DNA of 43,674 bases. Origin: Betaproteobacteria bacterium. GTDB taxonomy: Bacteria > Pseudomonadota > Gammaproteobacteria > Burkholderiales > Casimicrobiaceae. This document shows positions 36,864 to 43,674 of the stretch, one piece after another. Numbering within the stretch: the stretch's first letter is position 1; every line of letters begins with the position of its first letter. Both the position numbers and the translations under genes were made by a program. Under the pieces are notes generated by a model that did no database searches, had not been told where the DNA came from, and worked only from the letters and a program-made list of their open reading frames with translations. The DNA lies in the NCBI GenBank assembly GCA_018971195.1, contig JAGXBK010000007.1, forward strand, positions 1-43,674. The letters run 5' to 3'.

Positions 36864-38273
36864 ATGACGATGTCCCCCGCAGCACAGCGCATTTCCCGGC
36901 AATGGGACGACGAGATCGTTCCGCAGCTGATCGACTACATCCGCATCCCTGCCAAATCGCCACACTTCGATTCGGCGTGGGAGTCGAACGGGCACATCGA
37001 GCGCGTGATCCGGTTGGCCGAAGCCTGGGTGCGCGCACAACCGATCGCGGGGCTCACCGTCGAGATCCTGCGGCTGCCGCACCGCACGCCAGTGCTGCTG
37101 TTCCAGGTGCCGGGCGCAGGCGACAAAACGGTGCTGCTCTACGGGCACCTCGACAAGCAGCCCGAGATGACCGGGTGGCGCAGCGACGGCGGCCCCTGGA
37201 TGCCGATACTCGAGAACGGGAAGCTCTACGGTCGCGGCGGCGCCGACGATGGTTACGCGGTGTTCGCGGCACTGTCGGCGATCGGTGCCCTGGAGGCGCA
37301 GCGGTTGCCGCACGCGCCCTGCATCGGCCTGATCGAGGCCTGTGAGGAGAGCGGCAGCTACGATCTGCCTGCCTACCTGGCGTTGCTGAAGCCGCGGCTG
37401 GGCGATGTCGACCTGGTCGTCGGGCTCGATTCGGGCTGCGGGGATTACGAGCGTCTGTGGGCGACGACATCGCTGCGTGGCCTGGCCGCCGGGACGCTCG
37501 TCGTCGAGGTACTGACCGAGGGTGTGCATTCGGGCGACGCAAGCGGTGTGGTTCCGTCGTCGTTTCGGATTGCGCGCAAGCTGCTCGACCGCCTCGAGGA
37601 CTCCGCCAACGGGTGGATCCTGCCGTCCACCTTCCATGCACAGATACCGCTCGAACGGGTCGAACAGGCCGCCAAGGCCGCCGCGATCCTGGGCGACATC
37701 GTGTTTCGCAAGTACCCGTTCGCCGGCGGCACGCAACCGATGGTCGACGATGGCGGCGAAGCGCTGCTCAATCGCACCTGGCGGCCTGCGCTGTCGGTCG
37801 TCGGCGCCGATGGCCTGCCCGCGATCGCGAGCGCGGGCAACGTCCTGCGGCCGTCGACCGCCCTCAAGCTTTCGCTGCGCCTGCCGCCTACCGTCGATGG
37901 GCACGAGGCGACCGCGGCCCTGAAAGCGCTGCTGGAAACCGATCCGCCGCATGCTGCGAAGGTCACGTTCACGCCGGACCAGGGGGCGACCGGCTGGAAT
38001 GCCCCTCCCACCAAAGCCTGGCTCTCGCACGCCCTGCAGCGCGCGTCACAGGCGCATTACGGCAAGCCCGCGGCGGCCATGGGCGAAGGCGGGACGATCC
38101 CGTTCATGGGGATGCTGGGCGAGCATTTTCCGCAGGCGCAGTTCCTGATCACCGGCGTCCTCGGGCCGCATTCGAACGCGCACGGGCCCAACGAGTTCCT
38201 GCACGTCGAGTACGCGAAACGCCTGACCGCTTGCGTGGCCGACGTCATCGCCTCCCATGCTTCGGCCCGCTGA
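36864..38273 (+). CDS. M20-family metallopeptidase (dipeptidase type)
   Basis: A two-zinc peptidase of 469 residues from ATG 36864. Metal ligands are visible in order: His95 and Asp97 in LLYGHLDKQPE, the bridging Asp128 in YGRGGADDGYA, the general-base/ligand pair Glu161-Glu162 in EACEESGSYD, Asp in GLDSGCGDYE, and the C-terminal His in GPHSNAHGPNEF. The lid domain in the middle has GVHSGDASG. This arrangement fits the carnosinase-like/DapE-like branch that cleaves dipeptides or acylated amino acids. No signal peptide. Substrate unknown. It is divergent from srkA. Confidence 0.9.
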   Translation: MTMSPAAQRISRQWDDEIVPQLIDYIRIPAKSPHFDSAWESNGHIERVIRLAEAWVRAQPIAGLTVEILRLPHRTPVLLFQVPGAGDKTVLLYGHLDKQPEMTGWRSDGGPWMPILENGKLYGRGGADDGYAVFAALSAIGALEAQRLPHAPCIGLIEACEESGSYDLPAYLALLKPRLGDVDLVVGLDSGCGDYERLWATTSLRGLAAGTLVVEVLTEGVHSGDASGVVPSSFRIARKLLDRLEDSANGWILPSTFHAQIPLERVEQAAKAAAILGDIVFRKYPFAGGTQPMVDDGGEALLNRTWRPALSVVGADGLPAIASAGNVLRPSTALKLSLRLPPTVDGHEATAALKALLETDPPHAAKVTFTPDQGATGWNAPPTKAWLSHALQRASQAHYGKPAAAMGEGGTIPFMGMLGEHFPQAQFLITGVLGPHSNAHGPNEFLHVEYAKRLTACVADVIASHASAR

Positions 38274-38367
38274 TTCAGCACGGGGATTCGATTGCCTCGC
38301 GAGGCGATGCGGTCAGCGGCCGCGCGCCGTCGCTTCCCGGACCCGGGCCGGGCAGCACTGCGAGCGC

Positions 38368-38419
38368 TTGACGGACGAACGTTCGTTCCTTATGCTACGT
38401 CGATGTCGAACGATCGTTC
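38368..38419 (+). promoter_or_regulatory. lexA promoter with two palindromic operators
   Basis: TTGACG (38368-38373) and TATGCT (38391-38396) are spaced by 17 bases. The perfect palindrome ACGAACGTTCGT (38375-38386) fills the spacer. A second palindrome, GAACGATCGTTC (38408-38419), lies in codons 2-6 of the gene. Both share the half-site CGAAC/GTTC. Transcription should start at about 38403, the A of the ATG. Confidence 0.7.
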
Positions 38420-38978
38420 CTACCTGGGCAGCCTGCAGGATTACTACGCCCGCCATCGCGCGCTGCCTTCATACGCGTCGATCGGCCAGTTGCTGGGGTT
38501 GCGTTCCAAATCGTCGGTCGCCGCGCTGGTGGCCAGGATGAAGCTCGCCGGCTATCTCGAATCGACACCGGACCGCAGGCTTGCCCCCACCAAGCGCTTC
38601 TTCGCGAGGCCGCTCGCCGCCGGAACCGTGCGCGCCGGGCTGCCCGACCCGGTCGACGATGCGCAGCCCGACACGGTCACCCTCGACGACTACCTGATCG
38701 AGCGCCCTTCGCAGACGGTGCTGGTCCGCGTCAAGGGCGATTCGATGATCGATGCCGGCATCCTCGAGGGCGACCTGGTGGTCGTCGAGAAGCGCGCGGC
38801 CGCGCAGAAAGGCGACATCGTCGTCGCGATCGTCGACAACCAGTTCACGCTGAAGCGCCTGGAACTCGACGCCGGGCGCTTCGTCCTGAAGCCCGAGAAC
38901 CCTGCCTACCCGGTCATCCGGCCCGAAGGCACGCTGGAGATCTTCGGCGTGATGGTCGGGCTGGTCCGCAAGCTCTAA
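38403..38978 (+). CDS. lexA: LexA-family repressor with S24 autoprotease domain
   Basis: An SOS-type repressor of 191 residues. The N-terminal winged helix is at about 1-60 (ALPSYASIGQLLGLRSKSSV). The cleavage-site region GTVRAGLPDP contains the Ala-Gly bond at about 79-80. The Ser/Lys dyad is in VKGDSMIDAGILEGD and NQFTLKRLELD. It is 10-15 residues shorter than E. coli LexA, and its N-terminus differs from the usual MLTxRQ start, so it may be a second LexA paralogue rather than the main regulator. ATG 38403 coincides with the predicted transcription start, suggesting a leaderless mRNA. No imuB or dnaE2 genes follow. A palindrome within its own promoter implies autoregulation. Confidence 0.88.
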   Translation: MSNDRSYLGSLQDYYARHRALPSYASIGQLLGLRSKSSVAALVARMKLAGYLESTPDRRLAPTKRFFARPLAAGTVRAGLPDPVDDAQPDTVTLDDYLIERPSQTVLVRVKGDSMIDAGILEGDLVVVEKRAAAQKGDIVVAIVDNQFTLKRLELDAGRFVLKPENPAYPVIRPEGTLEIFGVMVGLVRKL

Positions 38979-38995
38979 GGGTCCGGTGCCGGCCC

Positions 38996-39024
38996 GCCGC
39001 TGCCTCGGCGCATCCCGCAGCGGC
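38996..39024. terminator. Hairpin between convergent lexA and oxidoreductase genes
   Basis: GCCGCTGC and GCAGCGGC form a perfect 8-bp stem around a 13-base loop, 18 bases behind lexA and ending 3 bases before the stop of the convergent gene. There is no T-run. Confidence 0.5.
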
Positions 39025-39026
39025 AA

Positions 39027-41132
39027 TCACGCCGGCGCGACCTCCACCAGGCAGTCGTAGAACGTCGGCGCGCGGCCCAGGTCGGTCAGCGCCTGGCTGG
39101 TCAGCGCATTCGCATTCTCGCCTCCCGGCGCAAGCTTGCGCCACCACACCGACGGCGCGACGACCACGCCCATGCGTGCGCGATCGGTGATGCGGGCCAT
39201 CGCGAGCATGCTGCCGCGATCGTTGAATACCCGCACCGAATCGCCGTCGCCGATGTCCCGTGCTGCCGCATCGTCGGGGTGAATCTCGACCCGCGGTGTC
39301 GTCTCCTCGGCAATGGACAGCGGCAGGTTCGCGAACGACGAGTTCAGGAAATTGCGTGCCGGCGGCGAAATGAAGGCGAGTGGATAGCGGCGCGCGAGAT
39401 CTGGATTGGACGCCGCCGACTCGTAAGGCGGCACATGGTCCGGGAGCGGATCCTCGCCGGCGGCCTGCATCCGCGCCGACCAGAATTCGCACTTGCCGGA
39501 GGGGGTCGGGAAACCGCCATTGGCGAAAGGCGCATAGGGCCGCGGCAGGTCGAGCCTGCGCCACCCGTCCGACTTCAGGCAATCCCAGTCGAGGCCCTCG
39601 ACCCTGGGGTCTCCAGCGCGGAAGGCCTGGCGCGCGAGGTCGTCGTCGCTGTCGCGAAAACACGGATCGGTGAAGCCCATGCGCGCGGCGAGGCGCCGGA
39701 ACACCTCGGTATTGGGCAGCGCCTCCGCCAGCGGTGCGATCGCCGCGTTGTTGGCGAGCGTGTACAGGTGGCCGTAGGAGGTGTGGATGTCGGTCTGCTC
39801 CAGTTGCGTGGTCGCGGGGAGCAGGATGTCGGCGAAATCGGCGGTGTCGGTCCTGAAGATCTCGTGGACGACGCAGAACAGGTCCTCGCGCGAGAATCCC
39901 TCGACCACGCGCGAGGATTGCGGCGCGACGGCGACGGGGTTGGAGTTGTAGACGTAGATCGCGCGCACCGGCGGATCGGCGAGCCGGGTGAGCGCGTCGC
40001 CGATGGTCGACATGTTGATCGTCCGCGGCGTCCCGCGAATCAGGTCGGGGCGCTCCAGCGCCGCCGTGTCAACCGGGAAGCTGCCCGACGACGACAGCAG
40101 CGCACCACCGGCGGGATGGCGCCATGCGCCGACCAGTGCCGGCAGGCAGGCGATGGCGCGCACCGCGTTGCCGCCACCGCGCGCGCGCTGCATGCCGTAA
40201 TTCAGGCGGATCGCCGCCGGCCGGATCGTCCCGTATTCGCGCGCGAGGCGGACCACCTGCTCAGGCGCGATGCCGCAGGTCTGCGCCGTGCGCTCGGGCG
40301 TCCACGCGGCGGCGCGCGCGGCGAGCGCGTCGAACCCGATCGTATGCCGATCGATGTAGTCGCGATCGAGCAGCCCGTCGGCGATCAGCACCTGCATGAT
40401 GCCGAAGGCGAGCGCGGCATCGGTGCCGGGCAGCAAGGCCACGTGCTCGTGGCACTTGTCCGCGGTCGCACTGCGATAGGGATCGATCGCAACCAGCCTG
40501 GCCCCGCGACGCTTGGCTTCCTGCGCCCGGGTCCAGAAATGCAGGTTGGACGTCACCGGGTTGCTGCCCCAGATCAGGATCAGGCCGCTGTTCGGATATT
40601 CCTCGACGTCCATGCCCATCGACGCACCGACGACGGCGCCCCAGCCGGCCTTGCCGGCGGATGCGCAGATGGTTCGATCGAGCAGCGACGCGCCGAGCCG
40701 ATGGAAAAAACGCCGATCCATCGACTGGCCCTGCAGCAGCCCCATCGTTCCCGCGTAGCTGTAGGGCAGGATCGCCTGCGGGCCGTCGGCGGATTCCGCG
40801 ATCTGCCGGAAGCGGAGCGCGATCTCGCCGAGCGCTTCGTCCCAGGAGATGCGCGCAAAACGCCCATCGCCCTTGCGTCCGATCCTGCGCATCGGATGGC
40901 GCAGGCGCTCGGGGGAGTAGGTCCGATCCAGGTAGCGAGCGACCTTGGTGCACAGCGTGCCGGCGGTCGTCGGATGATCGGGGGCCCCCCGGACCTCGAT
41001 CGCGCGGCCGTTCTCGACGGTGACCAGCATCGCGCAGGTGTCGGGGCAGTCGTGCGGGCATGCTGCGCGCACGATGCGCCGATTGCCGCGAATCGGAAGT
41101 TCGCCGGCGCCGGGAGGGAGGTCGAGCGGCAT
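39027..41132 (-). CDS. Molybdopterin-dependent oxidoreductase, substrate unknown
   Basis: A DMSO-reductase-superfamily enzyme of 701 residues. The N-terminal 4Fe-4S motif is Cys25-x3-Cys29-x3-Cys33-x27-Cys61 (ACPHDCPDTCAM and GTLCTK). Cys156 in RTICASAGKAGW is the likely molybdenum ligand. ILIWGSNPVTSNLHF and NSNPVAVAPQS are molybdopterin contacts, and the C-terminal molydop-binding domain includes PARNFLNSSFAN and HPDDAAARDIG. There is no Tat signal peptide, so it is cytosolic. No electron-transfer subunit is encoded beside it, suggesting a stand-alone enzyme like the widespread soluble members of this branch. Confidence 0.9.
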   Translation of the reverse strand: MPLDLPPGAGELPIRGNRRIVRAACPHDCPDTCAMLVTVENGRAIEVRGAPDHPTTAGTLCTKVARYLDRTYSPERLRHPMRRIGRKGDGRFARISWDEALGEIALRFRQIAESADGPQAILPYSYAGTMGLLQGQSMDRRFFHRLGASLLDRTICASAGKAGWGAVVGASMGMDVEEYPNSGLILIWGSNPVTSNLHFWTRAQEAKRRGARLVAIDPYRSATADKCHEHVALLPGTDAALAFGIMQVLIADGLLDRDYIDRHTIGFDALAARAAAWTPERTAQTCGIAPEQVVRLAREYGTIRPAAIRLNYGMQRARGGGNAVRAIACLPALVGAWRHPAGGALLSSSGSFPVDTAALERPDLIRGTPRTINMSTIGDALTRLADPPVRAIYVYNSNPVAVAPQSSRVVEGFSREDLFCVVHEIFRTDTADFADILLPATTQLEQTDIHTSYGHLYTLANNAAIAPLAEALPNTEVFRRLAARMGFTDPCFRDSDDDLARQAFRAGDPRVEGLDWDCLKSDGWRRLDLPRPYAPFANGGFPTPSGKCEFWSARMQAAGEDPLPDHVPPYESAASNPDLARRYPLAFISPPARNFLNSSFANLPLSIAEETTPRVEIHPDDAAARDIGDGDSVRVFNDRGSMLAMARITDRARMGVVVAPSVWWRKLAPGGENANALTSQALTDLGRAPTFYDCLVEVAPA

Positions 41133-41198
41133 GGTCCTTCGATTCTACGGGACGTGGGCGGCAAACGCGCTATGCTCGCCAGCTTCCCGCTGCGCGCG

Positions 41199-42041
41199 AT
41201 GACCCCCCCGATCCCCGCCGTTGCCCTGTCCGACGGCACCGAAGTCCCGGCGCTGGGTCTCGGCACCTGGCACATGGGCGAATCGGCGCGCCGGCGCCCG
41301 CGCGAAGTCGCGGCCCTGGTCGCGGGGATCGCGCTGGGCATGAGGCTGGTCGATACCGCGGAGATGTACGGCGACGGAGGCGCGGAGGAGACTGTCGGCG
41401 ACGCGATCGCCGGCCGGCGCGACGAGGTCTTCGTCGTCAGCAAGGTCTACCCGCACAACGCCGGCGCGACGAGTGCGATCGCCGCGTGCGAGCGCAGCCT
41501 GCGGCGGCTGCGCACGGATCGGCTTGACCTGTACCTGCTGCACTGGCGCGGCAGCATTCCGCTCGCCGAGACCGTCGGCGCCTTCGAACGCCTGCGGCAT
41601 CAAGGCAAGATCCTCCGCTGGGGCGTGTCGAACTTCGACGTCGACGACCTGGTCGAGTTGCTCGCACTCCCGGAAGGCCGGCATTGCGCCGCCAACCAGG
41701 TCCTCTGGCACCTCGGGGAACGCGGCGCTGAATGGGCCCTCGCGCCGCTATGCCGCAGCCACCGGATTCCGTTGATGGCCTATTGCCCGCTGGGCGAGGG
41801 CGCGCTGCTGCAGGATGGTCGCCTGCTGGCGATCGCCCGGGGAATCGATGCCGCCCCCGCCCAGCTCGCACTCGCCTGGCTGATCGGGCGCGGCGCGATT
41901 GCGATCCCCAAATCGGGCAACGTCGAGCATCTCCGCGAAAACCGTTCCGCAGCGTCGCTGCAGTTGTCCCCATCGACGCTCGCGACCATCGACGCAGCCT
42001 TTCCACCTCCGGCCGGCGCGACGTCGCTGTCGGTGATCTGA
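41199..42041 (+). CDS. Aldo/keto reductase
   Basis: An NADPH-dependent carbonyl reductase of 280 residues with a TIM-barrel fold. The catalytic tetrad is visible as Asp and Tyr in RLVDTAEMYGDGG, Lys in VVSKVYP and His in LYLLHWRG. The cofactor site includes GVSNFDVDDL and, near the end, AIPKSGNVEHL. I prefer ATG 41199 (MTPPIPAVAL), which matches the family N-terminus; an in-frame ATG at 41172 would add nine residues. The gene is divergent from the molybdopterin oxidoreductase, 66 bases away. Substrate unknown; many members detoxify methylglyoxal or other aldehydes. Confidence 0.9.
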   Translation: MTPPIPAVALSDGTEVPALGLGTWHMGESARRRPREVAALVAGIALGMRLVDTAEMYGDGGAEETVGDAIAGRRDEVFVVSKVYPHNAGATSAIAACERSLRRLRTDRLDLYLLHWRGSIPLAETVGAFERLRHQGKILRWGVSNFDVDDLVELLALPEGRHCAANQVLWHLGERGAEWALAPLCRSHRIPLMAYCPLGEGALLQDGRLLAIARGIDAAPAQLALAWLIGRGAIAIPKSGNVEHLRENRSAASLQLSPSTLATIDAAFPPPAGATSLSVI

Positions 42042-42175
42042 CCTGTTGCGCTCGTCGGCACCGGGCTCGCGAGGCGACACTCGTACACCACGAAGTGTGC
42101 TCGGCACGTTGCGCCGATGGCTGCGCATGCCTTGCGTCAATGACTTACGGCCGGCCGATGTACGGGCCCCGCGTA

Positions 42176-42191
42176 TGGCACGGATGCTGCT
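42176..42191 (+). promoter_or_regulatory. Putative sigma-54 promoter
   Basis: TGGCACG-GATG-CTGCT matches the -24/-12 consensus TGGCACGN4TTGCW except at the first T of the -12 box. GG and GC are 12 bases apart as required. It lies 51 bases before the J-like gene. Confidence 0.5.
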
Positions 42192-42241
42192 GGATAGTTG
42201 GCGACGGGCGGCGGCGCCCCCAATTCAGACAGGAGATGAAG

Positions 42242-42577
42242 GTGAACTACACGCACTACGATTACCTCGAGCTCGCGCCTTGCGCGACGCCCCAACGGAT
42301 CGAAGCGGCGTACGCGGCGTTGCTCGAACGGTTCCAGTACGGCATGACCGACGCCGGCCAGGATCTGTCGGGACTCGTGCGCATGATCCATGCGGCCTAT
42401 TCGGTGCTGTCGGATCCCGAGCAGCGGCGTGCCTACGACACGCAGTTGTCGGGGGAGGCGGCAGCCGCCGACGCGGAGCTCCAGTCGCAGCTCGACGCGA
42501 AGTCGCTTGAGGGCTTCACCCGCGTCCAGCAGGTTCCCGAGTCGCTGACGGCGACCCTTTCGGAACTCGCGGCGTAA
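42242..42577 (+). CDS. J-like domain protein without HPD motif
   Basis: A 111-residue protein. YDYLELAPCATPQRIEAAYA then LVRMIHAAYSVLSDPEQRR and AYDTQ match helices I, II and III-IV of a DnaJ J-domain. The HPD tripeptide between helices II and III, which activates DnaK, is replaced by RFQYGMTDAGQ. It therefore should not stimulate Hsp70 ATPase in the usual way; J-like proteins of this kind often act as inhibitors or scaffolds. A helical tail follows. I chose GTG 42242, which stands 6 bases behind AGGAG; ATG 42236, adjacent to that AGGAG, is the alternative. Confidence 0.75.
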   Translation: MNYTHYDYLELAPCATPQRIEAAYAALLERFQYGMTDAGQDLSGLVRMIHAAYSVLSDPEQRRAYDTQLSGEAAAADAELQSQLDAKSLEGFTRVQQVPESLTATLSELAA

Positions 42578-42695
42578 CGACATATTCGTTACCGGTTTGC
42601 GGTCGCCCGGAATATTTTTCCAACTGCAAACAGCGATGCGGTCGGCGACCGCTTCTTTATCGCTGCCTCGTGAGCCTTCCAAGAGGGAGTTTGCC

Positions 42696-43091
42696 GTGCG
42701 CAAGTGTGTGGCCTGCCAGTACTACGATCGCAACCAGTCGCAGTCGGCCAGCGACAGCACCCAGCGCTGGGGACAATGCCGGCGTTCGGTGCCGACGCTG
42801 AGCCCGGCATCGGTCAAGGGCTACATGATCGAGGGCGTGTGGCCGCATGTGCGTGACGACGATTGGTGCGGCGAGTGGATCGCCGCGGAGCGCAGCGACC
42901 CCCAGGTCAAGCACCCGGTGGATTCGCTGATGCAGGGCGGCGGCGCCGCGGTGCGCGCGCCGCTGATGACACCCTCGCCCGCGAACAGGCCGGCCTCGCC
43001 GTTCGCAGCTGCGGCCTCGGGCGCATCGTTGTCGCTGTCCCCCGTCGCCCTGGCCGCGGTCGGGTCCGGACCCGCGAATACGGCCGACTGA
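42696..43091 (+). CDS. Four-cysteine small protein, function unknown
   Basis: A 131-residue protein from GTG 42696, preceded by GAGGGAG. The first 55 residues hold four cysteines: CVACQYYD at 4-7, GQCRRSVP at about 30 and DDWCGEW at about 55. This spacing (CxxC-x22-C-x25-30-C) suggests a zinc or iron-sulfur site. The remaining 75 residues are low-complexity Ala/Ser/Pro. No signal peptide. It follows the J-like gene by 118 bases and may share its promoter. No family recognised. Confidence 0.65.
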   Translation: MRKCVACQYYDRNQSQSASDSTQRWGQCRRSVPTLSPASVKGYMIEGVWPHVRDDDWCGEWIAAERSDPQVKHPVDSLMQGGGAAVRAPLMTPSPANRPASPFAAAASGASLSLSPVALAAVGSGPANTAD

Positions 43092-43249
43092 CGACCGCAA
43101 CGTCATGCTTTTCCCGACCGGCATGGGTCGGTCGCCAGTCCCATTGCCGCACGAACGCGGGTCTCGGCGGTGGATTGCGCTAGAATGAACGGTTATCCAA
43201 CGTAGAGAGCCGCAGCGCGGAACTGGCGTTTCGCCGCGGTGGGCGAAGC

Positions 43250-43674
43250 GTGCGTGTACAGCGTGACCTGACGAGCGCGCCGGGCGTGCCGGTGGCGCTG
43301 ACCATTGGCAACTTCGACGGCGTGCACCGAGGGCATCAGGCGATGCTCGCGCGCCTGATCGAGGCGGCCGAGGACCTGCGACTGCGGCCCGCGGTGCTGA
43401 CCTTCGATCCGCATCCGCGCGAATACTTCGCCCACGCCGAGGCGCCGGCCCGTCTGTCGACGCTGCGCTCCAAGCTCGAACTTTTCCGCGCCTTCGGCGT
43501 CGCGATCGCCTACGTCGCCCGCTTCGATGTGCGCCTGGCGGCACTGTCCGCCGAGCAATTCATCGACGACGTGCTGGTCCGGGGCTTGAACGCCCGCTGG
43601 GTGCTGGTCGGCGACGACTTCCGCTTCGGCCGGGGCCGCGCCGGCGACCTCGCGCTGCTGCGCGCGCGGACCCG
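43250..43674 (+). CDS. ribF: Riboflavin kinase/FAD synthetase (5' part only)
   Basis: Bifunctional enzyme that phosphorylates riboflavin and adenylates FMN to FAD. The frame is open to the right edge, so only the N-terminal FMN adenylyltransferase domain (about 141 residues) is present. LTIGNFDGVHRGHQAML is the nucleotidyltransferase motif with the HxGH signature, and LTFDPHPREYF is the second family motif. VLVGDDFRFGRGRAGD is the flavin-contact region. GTG 43250 was chosen because it puts the first motif near residue 17, as usual. Upstream, the 158-base gap contains TAGAAT (43181) but no good -35 box. Confidence 0.95.
   Translation, partial: MRVQRDLTSAPGVPVALTIGNFDGVHRGHQAMLARLIEAAEDLRLRPAVLTFDPHPREYFAHAEAPARLSTLRSKLELFRAFGVAIAYVARFDVRLAALSAEQFIDDVLVRGLNARWVLVGDDFRFGRGRAGDLALLRART

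Noticed and set aside
39279-41198. Plus-strand extension of the aldo/keto reductase frame back to 39279
   Set aside because: It lies antisense to the molybdopterin oxidoreductase; the real enzyme begins at 41199 with a family-like N-terminus.
43181-43186. TAGAAT as a -10 box for ribF
   Set aside because: No acceptable -35 sequence lies 16-18 bases upstream, so it is not listed as a promoter.

Overview
The window looks like the chromosome of a GC-rich betaproteobacterium, possibly of the Burkholderiales or Rhodocyclales type. The evidence is the gltX / pyrG-kdsA-eno-ftsB order, the ppsA gene with its regulator ppsR, a complete cbb3 oxidase cluster with its maturation genes, and frequent GTG starts with 4-base start/stop overlaps. 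No insertion sequence, phage gene or CRISPR array is visible. The assignment rests on recognised families and gene order, not on a search.

Layout. 1-7.3 kb is housekeeping: the 5' end of a haloacid dehalogenase gene, tRNA-Val(CAC) with its own promoter and terminator, gltX, pyrG, kdsA, eno, ftsB and a TrmH-family rRNA/tRNA methyltransferase. 7.4-13.7 kb holds ppsR and a PHP phosphoesterase on the minus strand. It continues on the plus strand with a small HTH protein, ppsA and a YgfX-like membrane protein that ends inside a convergent YciK-like dehydrogenase. tRNA-Ala(GGC) and tRNA-Glu(UUC) follow at 13.8-14.0 kb.

The accessory region, 14.1-25 kb, starts directly behind tRNA-Glu. It has a HigBA/GraTA toxin-antitoxin pair and a ClC-type chloride transporter overlapping a sensor histidine kinase. 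Divergent from the kinase are a 63-residue helical protein and a NarL-type response regulator. A tightly packed seven-gene plus-strand operon follows: stress-type membrane protein, periplasmic helical repeat protein, patatin lipase, acetoacetate decarboxylase, and three membrane proteins including a cytochrome b6-like di-heme protein with no Rieske or cytochrome c partner. This two-component-controlled unit is the best candidate for an undescribed system. I infer that it senses an envelope or acid/anion stress and responds with lipid hydrolysis, a proton-consuming decarboxylation and a quinone-linked redox complex. A lone branched-chain-amino-acid-type binding protein closes the region.

26.5-35.7 kb is the minus-strand microaerobic respiration cluster: ccoI-ccoS, an FNR-type box, ccoN-O-Q-P, ccoG, fixH, a small unknown membrane protein and a DsbD_2/SafE-like transporter. 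35.7-43.7 kb has srkA, an M20 peptidase and a lexA-type repressor with a palindrome inside its promoter and a probably leaderless start. It also has a molybdopterin oxidoreductase, an aldo/keto reductase, a J-like protein lacking HPD behind a sigma-54-like promoter, a four-cysteine small protein and the 5' end of ribF.
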